Shown here: positions 8,700 to 16,246 of the stretch, in pieces
Numbering within the stretch: the first letter of the stretch is position 1
Layout: every line of letters starts with the position of its first letter
NCBI GenBank assembly: GCA_964529325.1
Contig: CAZGWH010000009.1
Span: 1-48,316, forward strand
DNA: 48,316 bases
Direction of reading: 5' to 3'
DNA from: GCA-2689995 sp964529325
GTDB lineage: Bacteria; Fidelibacterota; Marinisomatia; SCGC-AAA003-L08; GCA-2689995
Made by a program: the position numbers and the translations under genes
Notes under the pieces: model-generated
What the model was told of the DNA's origin: nothing
Database searches by the model: none
The model's input: the letters and a program-made list of their open reading frames with translations, nothing else

Positions 8700-9272
8700 T
8701 TATTTATTAGCTAATACTTGAGGCATTTCTAAAAGAGTTTCTTCTTTTTGTTCAACAGTTACAGTAATCGCTTCAACCGTTTCACCTGCAAGACAAGCAT
8801 TGTATTTATTTCCTCTCCAATTGAAATTACTACATGCACCTAATTCACTTCGTGCATCTAAGAATGCATCTGCATAATCTAAAGAATCATATTTTGAAGA
8901 AGGTATGGGTTCTATGTAGGTATTCACTACATATTCACCATCATTCCAAGAAAAGATTGTTCCTTCACCAAAAGTATCTCTATTATATTTATAGGTTTCA
9001 TCAAATGATTTTGTATTAAAATCAATTTGAGGTTTTTCTTCTAATTCAGGTTGTGTATTTTCTTCTGGAATTTCTACAAAATTAACTTCTATTGTTTCTG
9101 TTTCTACTACAGGTGTTGAAGATTTTATCATTTCTAATTTATCTTCTGTACTTGTATTGAAATAGATTGCATAAAAGGGGATTAGTAACGCTCCACTTAT
9201 TACAGCTATTGTTTTTAATCCTGATTTAATTCCACTATTGTTTTTTTTGGTTGTTGTTGTTTGAGTAGTCAT
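8700..9272 (-). CDS. Hypothetical single-span membrane protein with F-x-W-x-x-x-Y motifs
   Basis: A 190-residue protein I do not recognise. It has a Thr/Lys-rich cytoplasmic start (about 1-18), one transmembrane segment (about 19-40, ending IPFYAIYF), an acidic Pro/Glu linker (about 55-85) and a small C-terminal domain. Within that domain two segments share a pattern, IFSWNDGEYVV and NFNWRGNKYNA, the second containing one Cys on each side (GACSN and NACLA) that could form a disulfide. The topology places the domain in the periplasm if the N-terminus is inside. The ATG at 9272 is preceded by AAGGAAATATC, a good ribosome binding site. It is monocistronic with its own terminator and is transcribed away from the DoxX gene. 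Confidence 0.75.
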   Translation of the reverse strand: MTTQTTTTKKNNSGIKSGLKTIAVISGALLIPFYAIYFNTSTEDKLEMIKSSTPVVETETIEVNFVEIPEENTQPELEEKPQIDFNTKSFDETYKYNRDTFGEGTIFSWNDGEYVVNTYIEPIPSSKYDSLDYADAFLDARSELGACSNFNWRGNKYNACLAGETVEAITVTVEQKEETLLEMPQVLANK

Positions 9273-9443
9273 GATATTTCCTTTTTTTTGTTTTTGTTAA
9301 TTTTAACTCATCTCACAACCTTTGACGCAACCACTCTTCGTTTTCTTGCATTTTTATTTGAACCTTTTTTTATAGGGTAATGTAATTGTTTATTTTTAAA
9401 TTAATTCACACAATTTGAATACAAAACAAAGGAACAAAAACAA
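9273..9443. promoter_or_regulatory. Divergent intergenic region between the 8700 gene and the DoxX gene
   Basis: 171 nt between two genes transcribed apart, so it must hold both promoters. It contains the two ribosome binding sites (complement of AAGGAA near 9280, and AAAGGAACA near 9429-9436) and T-rich tracts. I could not identify convincing -35/-10 pairs with normal spacing, nor an operator palindrome. Confidence 0.5.
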
Positions 9444-9818
9444 TTGAAAAATAAAATAGAAATGGGATTAAGAATACTCATTGGATTAATGCTTGCAATG
9501 TCAGGGTTAAATAAACTTTTTGGATTTATGCCAATGCCTGAAATGTCGGAAACAGGTACTGCTTTTATGGAAGCATTAAATCATGCCAAATATATTATAC
9601 CTTCAATTGCAATAGTTGAAATTATTGGAGGAATATTACTTGTTGCAAATAGAGCCGTATCTTTTGCTCTTGTAATTCTTGCCCCCATTATTTTTAATAT
9701 ATTCTTTTTTCATATTTTTTTAGAACCCGAAGGAGTTGGTGCAGGTATAGTATTTGTGACCGTACTCAGTTGGTTTGCATGGAATCGAAAAAATGATTTC
9801 ACATCACTTTTCAAGTAA
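9444..9818 (+). CDS. DoxX-like four-helix membrane protein
   Basis: A 124-residue integral membrane protein with four hydrophobic segments (about 7-23, 46-66, 70-92 and 98-114). Features typical of the DoxX family are the opening segment RILIGLMLAMSGLNKLFGF and the second helix IPSIAIVEIIGGILLVA. DoxX-type proteins are small inner-membrane proteins, in some cases linked to quinone or thiol redox chemistry; the role here is not predictable. The start is TTG at 9444 with AAAGGAACA upstream. The TonB-dependent receptor follows on the same strand after 128 nt, so co-transcription is possible but not shown. Confidence 0.82.
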   Translation: MKNKIEMGLRILIGLMLAMSGLNKLFGFMPMPEMSETGTAFMEALNHAKYIIPSIAIVEIIGGILLVANRAVSFALVILAPIIFNIFFFHIFLEPEGVGAGIVFVTVLSWFAWNRKNDFTSLFK

Positions 9819-9946
9819 TTTCATCTATATTAATAACCATTAATCTCACTAATATTAAATTCACAATACACTAAAATCTAAATAGTATAAAGTAATAAAT
9901 TATAGACTATTTAAAATTTATTATTTTACTCTCCAAAGGAACACAA

Positions 9947-12517
9947 TTGACAAAACAAATTACATTAATTTTTATATTTTTACTTTGCGGTCTTTTTTCT
10001 CAACATAATCATGGTGGAGGAAGAGGCCAACATTCATTTTCAGGTGGAATAATATCTGGAATAATTTTAGATTCTTTATCTCAAAAACCAATTGAATATG
10101 CTTCAATATCATTAGTTAATCAAAAAGATAATACTATTGAAACAGGTGGTGTTACGAGTGAAAGTGGACATTTTGATATAACAAAAATTAAACCAGGTAA
10201 ATATAATTTAAAAATTGAGTTTATGGGTTATAAATCCAAAATAATTAAGAATAAAAATATTTCTCCTAAAAATGGTTTATTTAAACATGATATTGGTGCA
10301 ATTTTACTAAATCCAGCTTTATTGCAAATGGATGCTGTAAATGTTGTTGAAGATAAACCCATTTTTGAATTTGAAACGGATAAAATGATTTATAATGCAT
10401 CTGATGATATTATTTCTGATAGTGGAACGGCAGAAGATGTGCTCAATAAAGTACCGATGGTAACCGTTGATCAAGATGGTGCTGTATCTTTACGCGGAAA
10501 TGGAAATGTAAAAATTCTTATAAATGGAAGACCAAATAGAACGGGTGATGGACCAAATTCTGTTGATAATATTCCTGCTTCATTAATTGAAAAGGTTGAA
10601 GTTATTACTTCTCCCTCTGCTAAATATGACCCAGATGGTATGGCTGGAATTATTAATATTGTAATGAAAAAAGGGAAATATGAAGGGCTTAATGGAAGTT
10701 TAAAAATCAATGGTAAATATAATGAATTTAATAGTTTAGATAAAATGAATGGGCTTACCGCTTATGGAAATTATAAAACTGAAAAATGGAATTTATTCTC
10801 ATCTTTTAATTTAAATAATAGAGTGAGAACCGTTTCAGGACATCGAAATGTTGATACTTATTATTTAGATACATTAAATAATTTAGAAATAATAAATATT
10901 GAATCAATTCATTATACGACAGAGTCTAATTCTGAGCGACCGAGTAATTCATTGACTTTTGGGGCAGATTATTATGCAAATGAATCATTAGAATTTAATG
11001 GTGAGTTTAGATATTCAAAAGATTCAAAAAGTTCGTATGAAAATAAATTATATACTCAACCTGATGCAAATACTGTAACTACTCAAAATGGTGACTTTGG
11101 TGATAATTATAGTATTAATGGGAATTTTGGATTTATAAAAACATTTGATAACCCCGATCAAAAACTTACATTTTTAATTGATAATAACAAAAAATTGGAT
11201 TCAAGCTATGTTGAGTTATTACATTCAGATTATAATGATAGAACTATTTTAAGTAGTAATATTAATTTGTCAGAAATAAAGCTTTCTTACCATCATCCCT
11301 TTGAAAATGAAAACTCATTTGAGATAGGTTATGATGGAAGATTTGATGATAATGCAGAATATATGAATTTTGAATTTACAAATTCAAAAAATTCTAATTT
11401 AGAAAGTTTTTCAGGTATGAATGATTTTATTTATAAGCGAAATATAAATGCAATTTTTGCAGAATATGATTATAAAGTTTCTGAATCATTAAGTATAAAA
11501 CCCAGTATCAGAGTTGAACAAGTAAATAAAAATATTTCATTTACTTCAAATATCACTGAGGATAATGATTCAATTATTTTCGCTCAAATTTTAAACTCTA
11601 TTGGAGAAAAAGATATTGAAGATGATTATAGAAATATTTATCCTGATTTGCATTTTACATATTTATTAAATGAAAAACAGAGTGTACAATTTGGTTTAAG
11701 CAAAAGAGTGAATAGACCTGGAGCTGGTGGGCATGGACGAGGGTCTAGAAGTATTCGCCCGTTTCCGAGAGATATTTATTCGGGATCTTTTATTTTTATA
11801 GGAAATCCGTATTTAAAGCCAGAATATTCTACGCAATATGATGTATCATATAAAACGCCAGTTCCAATGGGTTTTGGATATGTGAATTTATTTTATCACC
11901 AATTAAAAAATATAATTGAATGGGTAGATGACGATAGTTTTGAAAATGCTGATGTTCTAACATTTAAAAATGCAGAAAGTGGCTCTACAGTTGGATTTGA
12001 ATTGTTTACTATGATTATGGGACAAACTATTGGAGGTGGTTATAATATGACTCAAATGGATGACTCGACGGGCGACTATGAGCTCAATGGTAATAAAACA
12101 CATATGAATATTTTTTCACGAATTAATTTACCCGAAAAATTTATCAAATTCTTTGATTTCGAATTTGGCTTTTATTATATGAAAATTGGTGTGCCTGGTG
12201 GTTCATTATTTGGTAATAAAGGGACACTTTGGGCAAATAGTGGAATATCAAAATCATTTATAGATGATAAACTATCACTATCTCTTAGTATAAATAATTT
12301 ATTTGATAGTGGTGGCTTCCAATTGGATATTAAAGAGAAACCATTGTTTGATAGTGGTGGAAACCAATATGCTTATGAAAATACAAATGTAAACATGTCT
12401 CGTCATCCGCGGACAATTACCTTTAATATTAAATATCATTTTGGAAAAATGCAGGAAGAAAAACGAAGTAGCCGTGGAGGAAGAAATGGTGGCGGTGAAA
12501 TGGAAATGGGATTTTAA
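9947..12517 (+). CDS. TonB-dependent outer-membrane receptor with N-terminal carboxypeptidase-regulatory domain
   Basis: An 856-residue outer-membrane protein. A signal peptide ends LFS before a Gln-His-rich start (QHNHGGGRGQH). A carboxypeptidase-D-regulatory-like domain follows (about 33-115; GIILDSLSQKPIEYASI), then a plug domain (about 150-240; TAEDVLNKVPMVTVDQDG, GNVKILINGRP, IEKVEVITSPSAKYDPDG) and a large beta-barrel. The order matches the Bacteroidota-type 'outer membrane beta-barrel' TonB receptors. It imports an unknown substrate using energy from TonB-ExbB-ExbD, which is encoded at 20753-22828. There is no SusD-like partner gene. His/Gly clusters at both ends and at about 593-605 (AGGHGRGSR) could bind metal, but this is speculative. 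The start is TTG at 9947 with the leader CAAAGGAACA, the same as the DoxX gene. The 12527 gene converges 9 nt away. Confidence 0.9.
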   Translation: MTKQITLIFIFLLCGLFSQHNHGGGRGQHSFSGGIISGIILDSLSQKPIEYASISLVNQKDNTIETGGVTSESGHFDITKIKPGKYNLKIEFMGYKSKIIKNKNISPKNGLFKHDIGAILLNPALLQMDAVNVVEDKPIFEFETDKMIYNASDDIISDSGTAEDVLNKVPMVTVDQDGAVSLRGNGNVKILINGRPNRTGDGPNSVDNIPASLIEKVEVITSPSAKYDPDGMAGIINIVMKKGKYEGLNGSLKINGKYNEFNSLDKMNGLTAYGNYKTEKWNLFSSFNLNNRVRTVSGHRNVDTYYLDTLNNLEIINIESIHYTTESNSERPSNSLTFGADYYANESLEFNGEFRYSKDSKSSYENKLYTQPDANTVTTQNGDFGDNYSINGNFGFIKTFDNPDQKLTFLIDNNKKLDSSYVELLHSDYNDRTILSSNINLSEIKLSYHHPFENENSFEIGYDGRFDDNAEYMNFEFTNSKNSNLESFSGMNDFIYKRNINAIFAEYDYKVSESLSIKPSIRVEQVNKNISFTSNITEDNDSIIFAQILNSIGEKDIEDDYRNIYPDLHFTYLLNEKQSVQFGLSKRVNRPGAGGHGRGSRSIRPFPRDIYSGSFIFIGNPYLKPEYSTQYDVSYKTPVPMGFGYVNLFYHQLKNIIEWVDDDSFENADVLTFKNAESGSTVGFELFTMIMGQTIGGGYNMTQMDDSTGDYELNGNKTHMNIFSRINLPEKFIKFFDFEFGFYYMKIGVPGGSLFGNKGTLWANSGISKSFIDDKLSLSLSINNLFDSGGFQLDIKEKPLFDSGGNQYAYENTNVNMSRHPRTITFNIKYHFGKMQEEKRSSRGGRNGGGEMEMGF

Positions 12518-12526
12518 TTAAAGAAT

Positions 12527-13030
12527 TTAAATATCAAATTCTGTGCAATAATTTATAACCTCCTTTTGGGGTAATTTTTCTTTTACACCTAAACACATAA
12601 AATTATTTCCGTCTATATCATATTTACAGAAATAATTAAATTGACGAGCTAAAGTAAAACCAAATCTCATATAATATTTTGGATCCCCGAGAACGAAAAT
12701 ATATTTAACATTTAGCTTTAATATTTGCTCAATTCCATTATTTATTAGTGTAGATCCAACTTTCATGTTTTGAAATTTTGGTAGTACACCAATAGGTCCA
12801 AGACCAATTCCTATTTCTTGATTTAGTTTATTATACATCGGACTAAATGCAATATGTCCAATTGTCAATTTGTTTATTTTACAAATTAAAGATAAATATA
12901 ATTTATCATTTCTCCTTAATAGATTTACAATTTTACCTTCAGTATTGTTTTTAAATGCAAGATTATGAATATTAATTATATCATCGAAATCATCTGTCAT
13001 TTCTGGAAATATTTTAATTGAATTATTCAT
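12527..13030 (-). CDS. GNAT-family N-acetyltransferase (YhbS-like)
   Basis: A 167-residue acetyltransferase. The acetyl-CoA loop appears as LGPIGVLPKFQNMKVGSTLI, and the following PKYYMRFGF is typical of the YhbS-like branch. The substrate is unknown. I chose ATG 13030 because it overlaps the TAA of the upstream GFA gene (TAATG), giving the same one-base coupling seen elsewhere in this operon. An in-frame ATG at 13054 would add eight residues. It is the last gene of the 12527-17323 run. Confidence 0.85.
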   Translation of the reverse strand: MNNSIKIFPEMTDDFDDIINIHNLAFKNNTEGKIVNLLRRNDKLYLSLICKINKLTIGHIAFSPMYNKLNQEIGIGLGPIGVLPKFQNMKVGSTLINNGIEQILKLNVKYIFVLGDPKYYMRFGFTLARQFNYFCKYDIDGNNFMCLGVKEKLPQKEVINYCTEFDI

Positions 13031-13395
13031 TATTTTTCTTCTATATATTTCCAAGTATTAGCACCATCAAATTGACGAATAGGTATATTTTCAATAATTT
13101 TTAGAGAAGCCATTCTCATATTTATTGCAACTCTATTTGTATTATCATTGAGCATGGAAGTGGTATGAGTAGAACAGCCACAATTTGAACAAAAATGAAA
13201 ATCGATGGTTTTGTCCCCCCATGAATATATTGAAATTGGATAATTACCTTTAGAAATCTGTACTTCATCATTTGTATAATACGCCCATAATGCACCAATA
13301 CGGTTACAAATTGAACAATTACAACTCGTGATTGATAATGGTAGTTTGTTTACAATCAGTTTAACATTTCCACAATGGCATTGAGCTTGAAACAT
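13030..13395 (-). CDS. GFA-family zinc protein (Mss4-like fold)
   Basis: A 121-residue protein with the complete cysteine pattern of the GFA ('glutathione-dependent formaldehyde-activating enzyme-like') family: QCHCGNV at the start, then SCNCSICNR, then FCSNCGCSTH. These cysteines bind zinc. Despite the family name, most members have no proven formaldehyde activity, so a detoxification role is only suggested. Start ATG 13395 lies 4 nt after the upstream membrane-protein gene, and its stop overlaps the start of the downstream GNAT gene, so all three are probably translated together. Confidence 0.88.
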   Translation of the reverse strand: MFQAQCHCGNVKLIVNKLPLSITSCNCSICNRIGALWAYYTNDEVQISKGNYPISIYSWGDKTIDFHFCSNCGCSTHTTSMLNDNTNRVAINMRMASLKIIENIPIRQFDGANTWKYIEEK

Positions 13396-13399
13396 AATT

Positions 13400-14071
13400 T
13401 TATTTATCCTTACTTTTAAATTTATTCCACAAATTAATTGTTGAGGCTGTATAGAAAATAATTAAAATTAAATTTAAATATCCACCTGCAATAATTACTT
13501 TCCATTTTCCTGTTAAATTATTAGAAATTATATTTTGAATTAAAAATGGAATAAGTGGGTAAAATAAAAGAATCCAATTTGAATATAAGGTTTTTTTTCT
13601 CAGAACATTATTAATAAAAACGAAGGAAAGAATAGCAAATAATGGATAAATAATCATGCGTAATATTTGATTGGCTTGTACTGCTAATGCAATTGCAGAT
13701 TGCATATTAAGTTGATATTCAGCCGAAAGTTTAGCACTTGTCGCTATTGCAATATATTCAGCATGAACGATTCCATAGGCAATTCCAATACCACCCAAAC
13801 AGAAAAGAATTATATTTTTAGCAATTAATTTTGATGAGTTAAATGCATAAGACACATGAAAAGCACCAAGTAAATAAAACCAACTTGAAAATAATGCACA
13901 CACACCACTTGCAATAATTCTAGTATTTGAAACGGTTGACATATTTATAATTAAATTTGTTTCTGTCGGTGAATAAAAAATTAACATATCTCCAATAAAT
14001 AAAATAATTCCACCTAAAATACCAGCGATTCCAAAACTTCTTACAATTGATTGTTGGCTAATTTTTTCCAT
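13400..14071 (-). CDS. Polytopic membrane protein (DUF6796/DUF4386-like)
   Basis: A 223-residue protein with about six hydrophobic segments (about 12-32, 50-70, 83-103, 130-155, 165-183 and 195-213). The first (GIAGILGGIILFIGDMLIF) resembles small uncharacterised membrane families such as DUF6796 or DUF4386; this assignment is by general appearance and is tentative. No catalytic motif is visible. Its ATG overlaps the stop codon of the upstream BASS transporter gene by one base, so the two may work together, but no function can be given. Confidence 0.7.
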   Translation of the reverse strand: MEKISQQSIVRSFGIAGILGGIILFIGDMLIFYSPTETNLIINMSTVSNTRIIASGVCALFSSWFYLLGAFHVSYAFNSSKLIAKNIILFCLGGIGIAYGIVHAEYIAIATSAKLSAEYQLNMQSAIALAVQANQILRMIIYPLFAILSFVFINNVLRKKTLYSNWILLFYPLIPFLIQNIISNNLTGKWKVIIAGGYLNLILIIFYTASTINLWNKFKSKDK

Positions 14072-14934
14072 TATTTTGAATTATGTTTTACAAACCAATA
14101 AACAAATGGTAAACAAACAAAGTACATTAAAATACTATAAACCCCAGATGGTAAACTTAGTATTGAAAGCCCTACTTCTTGGTGATTATAGATTAAATTT
14201 CCAATAGTTATACCCACCGTTCCATTTTGAATACCCGATTCTATTGCTACGGTTATCGCTCGTTTTTTACTCATATTAAAAACCCGTGAACTATTATAAC
14301 CAATAAAAAGCATTATAAAAATTAATGATATTATAGCAGGGGCTAATAAATTCAGATTTAATATAAATGCATCCCACTCACTTGTTAATGCTCCAATTAA
14401 TATAATGACAAATAAAACGGTAGAGATTTTACTCGCGATGGGTTCAAATGATTGTGTAAACTCTTTAAATTTTGAATGAACTAATAATCCAATTCCAACA
14501 GGAAGTGCAGTAATAAGAAACATGGTTAAACCTAAAGTTAATATGTTTATTTCAGGTGCATTTTTCCCCATGAAATGTTGCATGGATAAACCTACAATTA
14601 ATGGCATTGTAATTACCGTTGCAATACTAACAACTGCTGTAAAAGAAATAGATAATGCGGTATCTCCTTTTGCAAGTTTAGTAATTACATTCGTTGTTAC
14701 TCCTCCGGGACAACATGCGAGTATCATCATTCCAACTGCTAATTCAGGTGATAGTCCAAACAAAGTTACAATAATAAATGCAAAGAGAGGTAAAAGAAGC
14801 ATTTGATTTATTAACCCAATTGTAAATGCTTTTGGCTCTCTAATGACATCTTTAAAATTTTCTATTGTGAGCCCTAGTCCGAGCGAAAACATGATAAATA
14901 CTAATGAAAGTGGTAATAAAATATCTAATATCAT
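14071..14934 (-). CDS. Bile acid:sodium symporter (BASS/SBF) family transporter
   Basis: A 287-residue inner-membrane protein with about nine to ten helices. Family motifs are clear: ILACCPGGVTTNVITKLAKG with the sodium-site loop, ALSISFTAVVS, and ESGIQNGTVGITIG in the second half. BASS proteins couple sodium entry to the uptake of organic anions (bile acids, pyruvate, pantothenate and others). The substrate here cannot be told. The start ATG 14934 is preceded by AAAGGAATAATAACA, a good ribosome binding site. Confidence 0.9.
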   Translation of the reverse strand: MILDILLPLSLVFIMFSLGLGLTIENFKDVIREPKAFTIGLINQMLLLPLFAFIIVTLFGLSPELAVGMMILACCPGGVTTNVITKLAKGDTALSISFTAVVSIATVITMPLIVGLSMQHFMGKNAPEINILTLGLTMFLITALPVGIGLLVHSKFKEFTQSFEPIASKISTVLFVIILIGALTSEWDAFILNLNLLAPAIISLIFIMLFIGYNSSRVFNMSKKRAITVAIESGIQNGTVGITIGNLIYNHQEVGLSILSLPSGVYSILMYFVCLPFVYWFVKHNSK

Positions 14935-14961
14935 TGTTATTATTCCTTTTTTTTATAATTT

Positions 14962-15369
14962 TTAATCAAAATTGCTAAGAGTATATTCAACTTTTATTCC
15001 ATCGGGGTCTTCAAAAAAAACGGCGTATGTGTTATTTCCACCAGCATTTGGAAATTTGTCTTCATACAAAATAGGTATATTTTTCTTTTTTAATTTTTTA
15101 TACATTTTATCCACATCTAATTTAGACTCAGATATAAATGCAAGATGATTTAATCCTGTTTGGCATCTATTATATTTTGTTTGATTATGTTTCTTAATGG
15201 TTTGAACAAATACAATATAGGTATTTCCTAATTTCCAACTAATACCATCTTCCCATTTTTGAAATTGTTTATATCCTAATTCTTCTAAAAACCATTTCCA
15301 GAATATTGTACTTAATTTTAAATCAGAAACATATATTTCAACATGACTTAATTGACCTTTATTTGACAT
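14962..15369 (-). CDS. VOC-family (glyoxalase/bleomycin-resistance-like) protein
   Basis: A 135-residue protein with two beta-alpha-beta-beta-beta halves. The start (HVEIYVSDLKLSTIFWKWFL), the middle LNHLAFISES and the end FFEDPDGIKVEY are characteristic. Metal ligand candidates are the early His (SHVEI), the middle His (NHLAF) and the final Glu (KVEY). VOC proteins act as lyases, dioxygenases or resistance proteins; the reaction is not predictable. It sits in the eight-gene run, 15 nt after a GNAT gene and 27 nt before the BASS gene. Confidence 0.87.
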   Translation of the reverse strand: MSNKGQLSHVEIYVSDLKLSTIFWKWFLEELGYKQFQKWEDGISWKLGNTYIVFVQTIKKHNQTKYNRCQTGLNHLAFISESKLDVDKMYKKLKKKNIPILYEDKFPNAGGNNTYAVFFEDPDGIKVEYTLSNFD

Positions 15370-15384
15370 TAATTTATTTTGTAA

Positions 15385-15882
15385 TTAATCAATTTTATAT
15401 TCATAAAGATTGCCATAATAATTAATATGTTGCTTGACTTTTTTAATAAATTTAAATCCATAATTTTCATAAAAATTACATAGCCAATGACTTTCAGAAA
15501 AGCAATCTAATCTAATGAATTGTTTATCAGAAGCTTTTGCTAATTTAATAACATTATCTAAAATAGCCTTACCAATATTTTGCCCTTGATAATTTTGACA
15601 TATAAGTAAATTAGAAAGATATACTGCATTCGTTGATTGGTTCACCCACCATTCTGAAGGTTTTGCAGATATACAAAACCCACCAATCATTTCGTTATTA
15701 TTTCTTATACAATAGAACTCTTTGTTTTTTTGCTTCTTGTGGAATGAAGAATAATATTCTTTGTGTGCTGATGGTACATATTGATTTAATCCCATTGATA
15801 TTAATTGCATTTGGACAGGAACTGAAAGTTTAAAATATGTTTTTAATTCGGCGATTGAGCCATTTATTATTTTAATTACCAT
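15385..15882 (-). CDS. GNAT-family N-acetyltransferase
   Basis: A 165-residue acetyltransferase. The acetyl-CoA site reads LLICQNYQGQNIGKAIL (a Q/RxxGxG/A type loop), followed by FIRLDCFSESHWLCNFYENYGF, the C-terminal motif B of GNATs. The substrate is unknown. It starts 13 nt after the release-factor-like gene and ends 15 nt before the VOC gene. A second GNAT gene closes the same operon but is not closely similar. Confidence 0.88.
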   Translation of the reverse strand: MVIKIINGSIAELKTYFKLSVPVQMQLISMGLNQYVPSAHKEYYSSFHKKQKNKEFYCIRNNNEMIGGFCISAKPSEWWVNQSTNAVYLSNLLICQNYQGQNIGKAILDNVIKLAKASDKQFIRLDCFSESHWLCNFYENYGFKFIKKVKQHINYYGNLYEYKID

Positions 15883-15895
15883 TTTAAAAAATACT

Positions 15896-16231
15896 TTAAA
15901 GGGGTGGCTTTTTTCGTGTTTCTTTTATTTCGGAGCGATGCTTTTTATTTTTTAATCGTTTTTCTTTTTGTGATTTAGGAATCCGTGTTTGTTTTCGAGG
16001 GAGGTCAACTTTAAAATGTTCTTCTAATTTTTTCCACAGATTTTCAAGACAAGTTGATTTATTTTGGTATTGGCTTCTTTCATTTTGACAGCTTGCCGTA
16101 ATTCCTGTTGGTAGATGAGTTATTCGAACGGCACTTTCAGTTTTATTGGTATGTTGTCCACCTTTTCCACCAGATCTAAAAGTTTCAATTTTACAGTCTT
16201 TTAAAAGCTCTTCTTTAGATTGATACTTAAT
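15896..16231 (-). CDS. Peptide chain release factor-like protein (GGQ domain) with apparent ATT start
   Basis: A 111-residue protein with the stop-codon-independent RF-1 catalytic domain. Its motifs are FRSGGKGGQHTNKTESAVRI, with the universal GGQ that drives peptidyl-tRNA hydrolysis, then GITASCQNERSQYQNK, and a basic C-terminal tail (RIPKSQKEKR to TRKKPPL) that could reach into the mRNA channel as in ArfB or mitochondrial MTRFR. It likely frees stalled ribosomes. There is no ATG, GTG or TTG in frame before the GGQ motif. The upstream in-frame stop is the TAA at 16247-16249 that ends the nuclease gene. ATT at 16231 lies 4-5 nt after AGAGGTG, so I place the start there; this is an inference. 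A lost start codon or a base error is the alternative. Confidence 0.8.
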   Translation of the reverse strand: MKYQSKEELLKDCKIETFRSGGKGGQHTNKTESAVRITHLPTGITASCQNERSQYQNKSTCLENLWKKLEEHFKVDLPRKQTRIPKSQKEKRLKNKKHRSEIKETRKKPPL

Positions 16232-16246
16232 TAAACACCTCTTACA

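Noticed and set aside
9860..9891. TTCACA and TATAAA as a promoter for the TonB-dependent receptor gene
   Set aside because: The spacer is 20 bases, outside the usual range, and such boxes arise easily in AT-rich DNA.
13031..13054. Earlier ATG for the GNAT gene at 13054
   Set aside because: It would overlap the GFA gene by 25 bases. The TAATG junction at 13030 matches the coupling used at other junctions in this window.
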